DNA from: Welwitschia mirabilis
Taxonomy: Eukaryota > Gnetophyta > Gnetopsida > Welwitschiales
NCBI GenBank assembly: GCA_051453625.1
Contig: JBOZIK010000001.1
Span: 12,628,630-12,669,696, forward strand
Reading direction: 5' to 3'
DNA length: 41,067 bases
Both the position numbers and the translations under genes were made by a program. How positions within the stretch are numbered: the stretch's first letter is position 1; each line of letters opens with the position of its first letter. The notes under the pieces were generated by a model. It saw nothing but the letters and a program-made list of their open reading frames with translations. It made no database searches and was not told the origin of the DNA. Below are positions 11,401-22,324 of the stretch, piece after piece.

Positions 11401-13160
11401 GGTAGTTGAATGGTATTTAGCTAATAATTTGGCATATTTAAGATACTTAAAATGACATAATTTTCAATAATTCCCCTTTTCCCATCCCTATTAATACTAC
11501 CAAAAGGATTCAAAGCTATCATTGAAAATTTAGATGGTAATGGACATGACTCTGATGTATGAGCTAGCAAATCCCAGCCTCTCCAAAGGTTTCCTAGAGC
11601 TTTGTGGTAAGGTGCAGGCAATGATGAAAAACCTTATTACACAACTTGAAGAAGGAGTTAAATACTAATATTGAATCCTTTTCTAGATGTTGGAAAGAAG
11701 ACAAAAATACTTTAGAACAGTTCCTATTAAGGTTACTAAGGAAATGTTAGTTTATCTACTAGAGATTTCAACAGAAGGAGAGAAGATTCCTATCAATTAT
11801 AGAAGGCAAAGAGAGGCCTTCCACTTCTTTCTTGGTGGAGTCCCTAAGCTCTATAGGTCCACATTAGTAGGAAAGCACTTCCGCCCCCTTTGGGCATGGG
11901 AGCTGAATTAGTTGATAGGTGTTTCATCTAATTAGACTATTGTACGAAACTTACTAAGTTATATTTTATTTTTCTTAAGGCCCTAGACCTAGGACATCAT
12001 ATCAATCTACCTTACTTTTTTATTCAAGCTTTGAGAAGAGAAGATACCACTTGGTACTCTGGCCTCATTATGGCCATATGGAAACCTGCGAGAGATACAA
12101 GGATAAGGAGAGTGATTCCCTTACCTCCTCCAAGGTGTAGGATAATGGAAGAGGACCAACAGCTAAGCTAAAAAAAGAAGAAAAAGTCTAAGAATGCCAG
12201 TAGTCCTTAAGAGATGCAGGAGAATAAGCAAAGTGTAACTCAAATCCAAAGGGAGGCATCTCTACCCTTAATAGTGGAAACACATGAATAGTCAGAGATG
12301 ATTTTACCTCCTAAAGAAGAGCATAAAATTATAGAGTAGGAGAAGGAGTTGGTTTTATCTAAGCAGGGCCCTCCAAGCATTTGTCAAAGAGGTCTCATTC
12401 TGAGGAGTCAGAAATACCTAAGCCAAATAAGGAGGTAGAGCCTTAAAATCATATAGATACCAATGCAGAGTAAGAACATTCAACTGTCCATGAAGACATT
12501 AATATGGAATAAGTCAAAATGGAGATCATATATGCCATAATTCAAGGGATGCAAAAATGTCCTTTTTTGGTTCTTGATATTACCCATAGAACATCATTAA
12601 GGATGATTAAATGAGCTTTCAGAAGAAGGCATTAAGACTCCACTTAGATAAGAATAAAGAAGGGGAAGAGGAGTTCAAATAAGTGAACTACAATGAAGAA
12701 GGCATTCGTTAAGGAAAGTTGTACATAGCAAGAAAGCCCAAGAAGATCACAGTGCTGGGATTTTTAGAGAAGCAATTATCAAAAGATCAGACTAATGTTA
12801 AACAAAGGGGGACCCTGCATCATAGCAAAGAAGAGGAGGTCATAGAAAGTGAAGAAATGCTAGAAGAAAAGGAATGCTAGCAAATAACAACTATCAAAGA
12901 ACACATTACATAGAGGATTAGAGGTAGTAGGTTAATTAAAGATGAAGGAGATGCACATTAGCAGATCATAACGATAATGAATAAAAAAGAATTGCAACAA
13001 TTAAAAGAGAATGAATCAAGAGGAAAAAAGGTAAAAGTTCATTGCAAGCACTGTATTGGGACTTCTAGTGAGTATATCTAAAAGAGGATTCATCTTCAGA
13101 TGCAAGGAAAAACACACAATGAGTGCCATTTTACAAAACTTAATGACCTTCAAGTTCTAC
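11401..13160 (+). pseudogene. Unrecognised Lys/Glu-rich relic with a possible C2H-type finger
   Basis: A 74-residue + frame at 11687-11911 (RRQREAFHFFLGGVPKLYR inside) leads into decayed, strongly charged sequence with Pro-rich (IPLPPPRCRIMEED near 12110) and Lys-rich patches up to about 13000. Near 13030-13130 the reading VHCKHCIGTSSEYI then a stop then KRIHLQMQGKTHNEC places C..C, H and C roughly as in BED-type fingers of hAT transposases. That similarity is weak. The block could be a gag-like ORF of a plant retroelement or a separate domesticated-looking ORF; no firm homology was recognised. Confidence 0.3.
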
Positions 13161-13990
13161 ATTTCTCTACTCATTTCTATGGATCACTTATGTTTATATG
13201 AAAGATAATTTAATGGACATATGTTCTATAATTTCCTTCTTTTTTTTTAAATAGAATTTCAAAAACAGAACAAATAATTGTTATTCATTCATGAAATTTA
13301 ATGAGACATAGTTCTCATCCAAAAAAATCATTTATAATTTCCTTTTAAGAAGTAATAATTTCAAATTTAATTTTTTAGAATCCAATTTCTAAGAATTTGA
13401 TCTCTTCTTACTAGTTTCAATATTATAACAAATTTATGAGGTATCTTCAAAATTTTTGAAACTTCAAAATAGGCAATTTTCGTTCTATTGAGTTAACACG
13501 TTAATTAGCATTTGAAATTTCTAAATTGTAATTATTCATTAAAATAATTAAAGGTTAATTAAAACCTAATTTAACACACTTGAATAATTGTATCTTTATA
13601 TAATTCAACATAAACTACACTAATGACTATTGATTGCTACTTTAGAATCAAAAGATTTAATGAACTTTAAATGAAGTTTACTAGTATTTCTAATTTTCCT
13701 TTGCTTTAATTCATATGCACTTCTGGATCTTATTTGCATTCCATCAAAATATCTTAGGGGTCTTGTATATATAACACGATCTTTTGGAAGACCTTAGTAA
13801 ATTTTAAATATTTTTAATTAATAAAATATTAAAACATTAACATTTCAAGCTTAGTCATACATTAATGGTTCATATCCAATCTTATGTATCTAGTTTTGAT
13901 GGTAGAAGAAAGGTGCTATTTCTAAATTCAACATTAGAATCAATTATGAAAAAATAAAAATAAATATTTAACTTTGCAAAAAATAGTCAT
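13161..13990. other. AT-rich spacer
   Basis: No open frame or motif was recognised. Adenine- and thymine-rich throughout. Confidence 0.4.
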
Positions 13991-14690
13991 AATACCAATC
14001 CTTTACTAGATGAATGCCAAGAGAAGAATTTAATAAAATTTTATAAAAACACCTAATGTGGATGAATCTGAAAGACAAAACCTTAGCCCTTTAGAACTAG
14101 GATTTTTTCAAAAACCTAGCAAGATAATTTGGACAAATAATTAAGATTGATTTGATTACACCTAATGGGACCAAGATGTTTCTTATTAGGTTTTAGACAT
14201 AGATAGATGTTGAACTTATCAAACCATTAAAAAAATATTGAGGTAATACACGACTTTGAAGTGGACAAAGTTAAAGTAGAACATGAGAATATTTTGGATC
14301 TATGTGTCCACTATGAAGACTTTAAGCACTCAAAAAGATTTTATTTGAAACTTAAGAAACTTTTTTACGATAAATGAAAGAGGAAAGAGCTTAAAAACTC
14401 ATCTTGTTCAACAATGCAATGTTAGTTTTGTAAGAAGTTTGATTATCCCTTTAAATTCTATCATTTTAGAAAGGATAAAAGTGGATTTCAGATGGAAATA
14501 AGAACAAGGAAAGTTGAAAATAATAGTTCATCCAAAAGCAAGAATAAGAAAAAGTAAGTAAGAAGAACCAAAAGGGAAATAGGGAAAGAATCTTATCCCT
14601 CTCAAATAAGAAAAAGTCAAAAAAATAACACACCAATAATTCTTCTTCCAACAACTTTACTTCATTAAGTAACAATGATTTTAAAGGCTC
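13990..14690 (+). pseudogene. LINE ORF1 relic with two decayed zinc knuckles, element 2
   Basis: The + strand reading VDKVKVEHENILDLCVHYE then DFKHSKRFY (about 14258-14345) aligns with the conserved end of DUF4283 proteins, where Q/K-VEYE-N-LC.HC...GH....C forms the first zinc knuckle. A second knuckle follows at about 14420-14460 (QC*FCKKFDYPFKFYHF). In both, expected Cys or His positions read Tyr or stop, changes explained by single G-to-A or C-to-T transitions. The tail is Lys/Ser/Asn-rich (NNSSSKSKNKKK). A matching decayed ORF2 lies directly downstream at 15100-17040, so the two probably belong to one element. The upstream N-terminal part is too decayed to place. Confidence 0.6.
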
Positions 14691-14731
14691 ATAATTAGAT
14701 TTATAATGTTCAAGTAAAGAAGAAATAATTA

Positions 14732-14880
14732 AGATAGAGAGGGAGAGGGAGGAAGGGAGGGAGGGAGAGGGAGGAAGAGGAAGGGTAAGAGAGATAGATA
14801 GATAGATAGATAGAGAGGAGGAGGGAAGAGTGTGGGGTGGGTGTGAGGGGAAGAGAGAGAGAGAGAGAGAGATGGGAAGA
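14732..14880. repeat. Purine microsatellite cluster (GGGA, GATA, GA)
   Basis: A nearly pure purine strand runs from gagaggga/ggaaggga units through (GATA)n at about 14793-14815 to (GA)n at about 14851-14872. It sits between the ORF1 and ORF2 relics of LINE element 2, in the position of the inter-ORF spacer. Confidence 0.9.
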
Positions 14881-15099
14881 TCTTAGGTAGCAAATAAATA
14901 CAAGAAAAATTATATATAAAATATTACTAATAGATTACAAGAGATCCTTTTGGAAATATCAAAAAAGAATCCTAAGAAAAAAATAATAAATGAATATTTT
15001 GAGTTAGAATATTCAAGGCATGAGAGTAGTTTCAAAACTCAAAAATTTAGAAGAATTAGTTCTCAATTAAAATATTGGTATAGCTTATTTGTAGGAAAC

Positions 15100-17040
15100 T
15101 AAATCCAAAAAGGTAACTTTCTAATAAGCCTAAGGAGATGATGGCAAGTGGAATGGATGCCCAACTATGGAAAAGCTAGAAATCTGATAATTATTTTAAG
15201 AAAATATATAAATTACTCTAGAATAGAAATGAATTAGTGGTTTCAAATTTTTGGATTGCAAAATTAGTATCTTATTAATATTTATTATTTTGAGAACCAA
15301 GTAGAAAAAGCTAAATTATAAAAGACATTAATAAAAAATTACAAAACCAGAAATGTATCATGATTGGGAATTTTAATCAAACCCTTATGCTATATCAAAA
15401 AATGGAAGGCGGATGCTAGAATGGAACTAGTTCTTCAAAGATAAAATAATTGACTTTAAAATTAGAATTATTAGACTTACCAATACAAAAATTTCAATTC
15501 ACATGACTAACCATAGAAAATATGTTGAAAGGATATTATCTAGAATAGATAGAGTCTTTCTATCCTTAAAATTATTAAAAGAACAAGATTAAATTTTAGA
15601 AGAAGAGGAAAGATGGGATTTTGATCATAGACCCGTCTTTATTATGATTAATAAATTGCAAAAACGAAAGCCTTATTTTACTTATGAGAATACTTGACTA
15701 GAAGAAGTGGAGACCCTCTTCTTCATTGAACAATGCTAGAAGGATGATGAAATAAATCTAATTAACTCCCTATAAGAGAGTCTAAAAAGACTCAAGTATT
15801 GTTTAAAAACCTATAGAAAATGAAGAAGACTAAATTTAAAAGAAAATCTTTGAAATAAAGAAGTCAGATAGATCTAGAGGAAGAGGACCTCCATTAACAA
15901 GATTAACAAATACTTTGGAATTTTCATAGAATTAGAACTTAGGAGAAAAGTTTTTGAAAGTAAAGAGCTTGTACTAACTAAATAAAAGATGGAGCTAGAC
16001 ACTAAAAATTCTTTTTAAGCTAGTTAATAATAGGAGATAAAAAATATAATTAAAAAGAATTATTATAAGGATCAGACATATGTGAAGAATTAGGTTCTGT
16101 AAGCCTTTATAGAAACTTTGCATGAACTATGGATTAACATAATGAACCAAATCCTTTAAGTTTATGGACTAAGAAAAATATATTCAGAAATTGAAATTAA
16201 ATCAGAGTCTTATACTTGATGGTTGGATAGTGAAATTCTTCAAAAAGTACTAGAAGATAATAGAAAGGTCAGTTGAGTTAATGTTTAATAAGGCAATGTA
16301 CCTAGGGATAATTCTATCACTTGGATTAACATCCATGTGAGCATGATTCCAAAGAAATAAGAGGCTTATGAGCTTTAGAATTATATATCAATTAGTGTTT
16401 AAAATGTTATTTGTAAATATTTAGGTAAGGTATTGCTGGCAAGAATTTATCCTTTCCTACAGCAAGTAGTGAGACCAAATTAAGTAGGTCTTCTAGAAAA
16501 TAGATGTATCATAAACTAACTAATTTTTAATCACAAATTATTTCATTCAATCTAAAAGAAAAAGATAAGGCTTTATGCTTTCAAGTTAAATATTAGAAGA
16601 GCTTATGATAGTATTTCTTAGAAGTTTCTCAAACATGTCATGTCTATTAAAGGCTTCCCATAGCAATGTTTTAGCTTAATCATCCAAATGTAGTAATCAA
16701 CAAGATATAGTTTGAGATCAAATTACAACATCCATAGTTTTCTTAGTGTAGTGAAAGGGTTAAGGTAGGGGAATCCCCTTTTACCTTACTTATTCATTAT
16801 ACTATCATATGTTATCCATAACAAAATTGAACTTTAATAGAACTAGTTGATGACGTAGTATCGCTCTTTTCATAAGGACAATGGAGATAGTCTACACAAG
16901 TAAGACATACAAACTTATCTAACTTGCAATTAAAGGAACTTCAAAGTGAGAATGTTAAAAGAAGAAATCAATGGGCTAGATTTAGAAATAGATGTATCAT
17001 TTAAGAACTAACTTAAATAGTTAAATATTTCAATAAATAA
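15100..17040 (+). pseudogene. LINE ORF2 relic (endonuclease plus reverse transcriptase), element 2
   Basis: An endonuclease-like portion includes MIGNFNQTLMLYQKMEGG near 15358-15415 (family: GDFN), KFQFT*LT (family: FTW) and SRIDRVF-like residues near 15540. RWDFDHRPVFIMINKL near 15610 corresponds to the S/DHRP ending of the endonuclease. The polymerase portion has a palm-1 segment FKLNIRRAYDSIS near 16580, GLR*GNPLLPYLFIILS near 16757, and VDDVVSLFS with the Asp-Asp pair at 16849-16854. Stops, often at Trp or Gln positions, occur throughout and the frame shifts several times. The element is in the same orientation as element 1 and as the host gene. No 3' terminus was identified. Confidence 0.8.
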
Positions 17041-18290
17041 GAGAAATTCATTTAATGAGATAATATGAGTTCCACCTTAAGTTCTTCATAAGCCAAGTTC
17101 ATTACAACTCAAATCGTGATGCTATTATCTTATTTGCCATATTTGCCACATGAGTATCAATGAGATCCTGCTATAAGTCCATTCACCATAGCCTATTCTT
17201 AAGCATGATAATTAGGACATAACTCCCAGGAACCATCAAATGAAATCAAATCATGCAACAAAAATGTAAATAAGAAGAATTCACTTAGAAACATAAAATG
17301 ACTTAGTAATAGTGTAGCTGCATATAAAGCATTAAGTGTATGAAATGAATCACACACTAAATTAAGAAATATAAACTACTATTTTATTATAGAAATGGAA
17401 CCGTATACTGTTGCTATTATTTTTAACAATGTTGTGTTTAGAATCTTAAGTTGTCAAATGATGTTTGAAAATTTTATAAATTTCCTGAACCTTAAAACAT
17501 AAGTTTTTTTAAAAGAAACATCATTAAAAAAAGAAGTGAAATTATTGTATGAAGTGGTTTAACAAGGCCTTAAAATCTTTGAACTCAATATTACTATTGA
17601 GAGATATATAGTCGATCCAAAAAAAGAATGATGAATTGATATTATACTTCGAGAAGGTATGTATTCGAAATGACTATAGTTTGTAATATAAAGTCTGTGA
17701 GACAAGATTTCCCCCTTTATTTTTTTTGAAATGCATGTAAAATTTATACACACATTTTTTATAATAAAAAATATTCTATTTATTTCTAATTCAATAACGA
17801 ATTAATTTCCAAGAAATGAAAAAGATAGAAATGAGACTATTGCAAAATCCAAAAGTCTATCAAAATTTATGGGCTATTGTTATAAATTAGCAAAACTTGT
17901 TTGTAGAAAATGAAAAAGAATAGAATCTAACTAGACATTGGCATTACTTTCAGGTGTAAGATGTCTAAAACAATATACATATTATATGTATAAATGAAAT
18001 AAATAAAAAAAGATCAATTATGTAGTGTATAAATTGGAAACATAAAAGAAGAATAAAAACAGACATTGAAAAACAATAAGATGATGAGATTAAGATTAAA
18101 ATTTTAGTCTCTGTTTTAGCATATTTGAAATTACAAACTAATGGAAATTACATTAGTTTTTATAAACTCATAAGATTATTCTAAATTATACAAAAGAAGA
18201 TTGAAAACCTAGAAAAGGAAAATGATGTTGATGACTCTTCAGATTCCTTTGTGTCTTTTCTCCACTACTGTGTCTGTTCTTTGATGTATC
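17041..18290. other. AT-rich spacer
   Basis: No protein family was recognised; short minus-strand frames such as 17559-17753 have no motifs. The 3' remains of LINE element 2 may extend into the left part. Confidence 0.4.
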
Positions 18291-18940
18291 TGAGATCACT
18301 TGTTAATCTCTATCTTGATGCCCCTCCTGTGTGTGACGCGTTTCTGTTCTTGTGCTGCTCTTGATGCGCTGCTGCTCTTCCACTATAATGCATGTTGCTA
18401 CTGGCATTTGCCTTCATTCCTGTTTTTTATCATTTCTTCTCTTCAAGTGTCCCTTGAATGTTACCCCGTCGTTCCTCCTAATGCTGTTTTCTGATCTTGT
18501 CACACTACTCATTTTTGTATCCCTGTTCCTTTACTGTTGTTGTGATAATGCCTCACAAATGCTTCTTCCTGAATGCTATCTCTGTTCTCCCTTCTACTAT
18601 GGTTCTCTTGCGTGTTTCTATGCTTTGCTTCTTGTTTGATGCCTGTTTTTTTATGTGCATTTCTGCTGGCCTTTTTCTGTGCTTTGCTTTTTGCTTTTCT
18701 ATTGTGCATGTCCTTTTCCCACTAATCTTCTGATCGTCTTTTGATGCATTTTGCTTCGCCCTTGATTGCGTTCACCTCCAGTGGTTGCAAGCGTTTTCTA
18801 TGTGTAATGTCCCTTTTGAGGCTTTTTTGATTCATTTTCTTCTGGTTTTCGAATGGATGGTTAGGTGAATACTATCATGTTTCATGAACCTTCATCGTTG
18901 CCAGTTCCAAAACGGTCTCGAAGCCATTGAATTCCTTATT
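18291..18940. other. Cys/Leu-codon-rich stretch, no supported gene
   Basis: T-, G- and C-rich sequence with three mutually overlapping + frames (18300-18733) that read as Leu/Cys/Ser/Phe-rich low-complexity protein. The composition (repeated tgctgct, ttctgct, cttgtttgatgc) explains the frames. GC content is higher than in the neighbours, so this may be part of an older LTR, but no terminal motifs were found. Confidence 0.4.
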
Positions 18941-18944
18941 TATG

Positions 18945-19450
18945 TTCTCCCCCATATTCTATTCTTTTACATGGGTGTCCACTCATTAGAGAGAAGGGTG
19001 GAAAGCATGGAGTCACAATGCAGATAATTACGGAGATACTGAAATGTACAAATTTCAGTTTGCATGATTCATCCGCACCGAAAACAATCGTTAGCCACGA
19101 CTGGATAGTGTGATTAGGAGATCTCAATTTCAGACTATCGCTACAGCATTGTGAGGTGATGGCATTCATTAACCAGGAGGATTGAGAGACACTTCTTCTC
19201 TGTGACCAGTGCATTCCGATCCTTACAGTGGCATCAAGGCCAAGTCTCACAAGAGGCGACACATTCCAGCTCGGTGTGACAAGCTTCTGAGGTATGGGAA
19301 GAGTCTGCAACAGCTGTTATGCAAGAGGTTAGAGTTGAGACAGTCAGACCACAAGTCGGTGACCGCCATGTTCATGACAAAAGTCAAAGGAACCAATAGG
19401 AGAAAACTCAAAAAGAAGATGAATCTCTCCTTCAAACTCATGGAAGCTTA
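18945..19450 (+). pseudogene. Inositol polyphosphate 5-phosphatase pseudogene fragment
   Basis: The + strand reads a decayed C-terminal half of a plant type I inositol polyphosphate 5-phosphatase, the enzyme class that removes the 5-phosphate from inositol phosphates and phosphoinositides. In order: CPLIREKGGKHGV (family: SHLTSGEKEGDE), ITEILKCTNFS (family: .VEIL..T.F), APKTIVSHDWIV*LGDLNFR (family: HDRIIWLGDLNYR; Trp to TGA at 19111), FINQED*ETLLLCDQ (family: DWE.LL..DQL; Trp to TGA at 19183), then in another frame SDPYSGIKAKSHKRR, IPARCDKLLRYGKSLQQL (family: PAWCDRILWYGKGL.QL; Trp to Arg) and RQSDHKSVTAMF (family: SDHRPV). Roughly 25-30 codons between the DQ and SDPYSG segments are missing. 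No intron splits it. It is non-functional. Confidence 0.85.
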
Positions 19451-20680
19451 AGAAGTCCTCGACAAAGGGAAAAAACATCAAGCGCCTTCATCTTCCTGAC
19501 GAATCTTGAAAATCTGATGTTAGAATAAAGGTATCAGACGCTGAACAGGACCAATCTCAACATCAACGCCATCGTCCTTCGTTAGAAGCCCAAGCTGAAT
19601 TCAAGGGGGTGAAGTTTCAGAGATGCCTTCCAGTATAAAGATGCATAAATCAAAGCGAAAGTGTTGAAGTTGATCTCATGACCATTGATTGAGAGTACTT
19701 TTTTTTTAATGTCTTCCATATTCAAATTCAATCACATATTTTTCCATGGGAGCTTGGCTGTCCCTTGGTAGGAATTCCCTTTAAATATTTTATAGAAAAC
19801 TATCACAATGAGAGGAAGTTTACCATATCTTTTGATTTGTGCAAGAGAATATTTTCTAAATTAGGCATTATCATGCTTCTTAAGACTTTGATATTACCGT
19901 TATTTACAATTTTTTAAGAGTGCACTTTTCGGATAAGAGAGAGTAAGGAAGTATGTGCTTGCATTTCACCAATTTGAAATGTATCTATGGGTTTGAGGAT
20001 ATGCAGCTTGTCTACTTTCTATTCTAGCTTATAAGAGTAATCAAAGTTGGCAACTCATGAAGGCTAATTCTATGAGAAATGTGTCATGATGCTTCTTATT
20101 CGTATGTTTAAAGATGATCCTTCTTATGTATTGATTCTGACTTTATGTAAATGACATACTAGGGAACTTGAGTTATTGGATGTATTAGCATATGCTTGCA
20201 AGAGAATGTGTCTATTGATCATAGTAATTGTTTTCAAAATCTCACTCTAATTTTTAACATGAAAAGAGAATCAACAAATAAATATTTACATACACTCATG
20301 GAAATTATACTCCTAAAGCTAATGTATGACCACTATAAGTTTCGAGTTCAACATCTCTCTAAAAGTTTTAATTTTGACATTCCCTTATAACATTAAGGGG
20401 TTATGATTGTGATATAAGTGAGTAAACTCATATTTGATATGAAGTGGAATTAGTACAACAATCTTTATAATAGTTAGATATTTGCATTGTTGTTAGTTAA
20501 GAAATCATTTAGCTTAGGGTTAGGATTCTAAAGAAAAGTTAGAGGCTTAATCTTTTTCATGCTAAAATGTTCATGCTGTAAATGTTGTATATATCGCTAG
20601 GGAACTTTCATATGGGAATGTCTTAATGTTACCTCTGTAGGAAGAATGACTTGGGGTTCGAAAAGAAAAGCCCAATATTT
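19451..20680. other. Unassigned, possibly Gypsy LTR remains
   Basis: No gene was recognised. It lies immediately before a primer-binding-site-like sequence, so its right part may be the 3' end of a decayed LTR, but no TG...CA ends or duplicated partner were found. The + frame at 20196-20390 has no motif. Confidence 0.3.
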
Positions 20681-20698
20681 TGGTGGCATTGCTGGGAA
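20681..20698 (+). promoter_or_regulatory. Decayed tRNA-Asp primer binding site of a Gypsy element
   Basis: TGGTGGCATTGCTGGGAA resembles TGGCGCCGTTGCCGGGGA, the tRNA-Asp-complementary primer site common in plant Athila/Tat-type Gypsy elements. It differs at five of eighteen positions, four of them C-to-T or G-to-A transitions. It lies about 415 bases before the gag start at 21113, the expected order. Confidence 0.55.
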
Positions 20699-21112
20699 GG
20701 TACCAGTTAGGTGAAATTTCTGCTTGAGACTTTTAGGTTAGTTGTAAATCTTATACATGAAACGTTGGATGTTGAGGAAGAAAAATAAAGGAGATGAATA
20801 GCTGATTCAAGAAAACATTCAGCAAAGGCTTTTTTCTTTCGAGGAGTAAAAGGACATTGTTCAATCCCTACCCAACCCTTTCAAGATTGTGCTTTCAGAT
20901 TCTCTGGTCTAATGGAAAGAGAGAAAAAAGGTGATCTTCATCTAAAATAGGCAGAGTCCATTCGACTTTCCATCCAGTTGCAAATTCTCTTGATAAAGAA
21001 CAGATTAAGGAAAACATCAACCACTTGAAAGCTTTGCACTTGGAGTCTTCAACCGGTCAAGGAATGAAAGATAATAAGTTGAGTTTGCAACTATGATCGA
21101 TAACCAACAGGG
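20699..21112 (+). other. Untranslated leader of the Gypsy relic
   Basis: Sequence between the primer-site-like string and the gag ATG. The short + and - frames share no motif. The length fits a Gypsy leader. Confidence 0.35.
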
Positions 21113-22050
21113 ATGGCTGCTGCTCAGCCAAGAATTCATAGGACATTGTGTGAAGCCTTACGAAGTAGAGGCAGAGATTTCCATGACCCTATCAATTTGC
21201 TAGCAGGAAATGATGTGGAGATTAAAAATCTGTCTGCTCTACCAAAATACTCGGGGAAGGAAGAAGATGACCCCCTGTAATTTTTGTTAGATTTGGAATC
21301 ATACTTCCATACCCTGGGTAAACCAATCACCTATCGTTTGTTTTTGATGGTGTTTAAGATGGCTTTGACAAAGAACGCTCATTATTAGCTCTATAAGTTA
21401 CCTCGTCATTCCATAGCAAATCGAGAGGAAATGGAGACTGCTTTTCTTGATAGGTATCTCCTTAGGAAGAAAATAGCAGGGTTTAGAAAACACAAGGATG
21501 AAAGATTTTGTTGTTGCCTTTGAAAGATTTTTCATCTTATGTTACATGCTACCTTGTGAATGATATCAAAGATTGGAAGTTAGTGGGATATTTGTAGAAG
21601 GACTGTAGCTTCCTACTGGGCAAATGGTTGATTTTACCTGTGGGGATGATGTCGTGAATTTACCTATCCATCAGTGTTGGGCAAAGTTAGAGATTTCATA
21701 GGAGCAGAGCAAAACTTGGCAAACTAACAAGAATGACATGCCACATTACGAAAGCAATTTAGGCAAGAGCGTAGTGTGGGAATTGTTGAGGAGATGCCCA
21801 CAACAATTCAACCATTAGAAGAACCTTGAAGGAAGTAACTTTAATTCAAAAAGAGATGATAACCACTTTGGCTGAAATCAAGAATGAGAAGAAGGAAGCC
21901 TTGCCTTGAGAAGAAAGAAACCTTGCCTTCCAAGGACATAAAAACTGAGACTGAGACTGAGGAGTGCTTGTTGTGTCAAGTAGTTGATCATAATGTTGAT
22001 CACTGTCTCACCCTCCCGTTTTGTTAGAATTCAGTTTTGTAAGAAATGTT
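21113..22050 (+). pseudogene. Gypsy-type retrotransposon gag relic
   Basis: From the ATG at 21113 the reading is MAAAQPRIHRTLCEALRSRG, then LPKYSGKEEDDPL*FLLDLE, then SYFHTLGK, KMALTKNAHY*LYKLPRHSI and REEMETAFLDRYLLRKKIAG. This matches the Retrotrans_gag layout (A..W-position mutated to stop, F...F...Y....). A complete CX2CX4HX4C zinc knuckle (CLLCQVVDHNVDHC) is at 21965-22006 in a shifted frame. Premature stops at Trp or Gln positions and frameshifts show a dead copy. Gag forms the particle and packages RNA. The element stops at about 22260, where a LINE 3' end begins on the opposite strand; no pol domain was found beyond it. Confidence 0.75.
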
Positions 22051-22324
22051 CACCTTGAAGGCTTGAACCAAACTGTACTTAGCTTTTCCTTCTAATCACC
22101 AAGACTATTTACGAGAACAAATCGGAGCAAGTTCCAGAAACCATTTTGGGTCTCGATTTTATAACAATTGGAGTGACACTTTCTCACCTATACAATAGTC
22201 TGCAAATCAGAATTATGGTGTAGCTCAAATGTGCCCTCTTTGCCTTTAAACCAGTCCATTACTATTTTTGAGAAACGATAAATAGATTATATTAACTCAA
22301 AATAAGAAAAAGTTACAACATAGC

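Noticed and set aside
13030-13130. A definite BED zinc finger
   Set aside because: Spacing is only approximate and a stop interrupts it; kept only as a possibility in the surrounding entry.
18300-18733. Three overlapping + frames with Cys/Leu-rich proteins and an opposed 66-residue frame
   Set aside because: All arise from the same T/G/C-rich composition. None has a motif, and they overlap one another in different frames.
18936-19310. 124-residue minus-strand ORF
   Set aside because: It is the complement of the 5-phosphatase pseudogene, whose + strand motifs explain the sequence.
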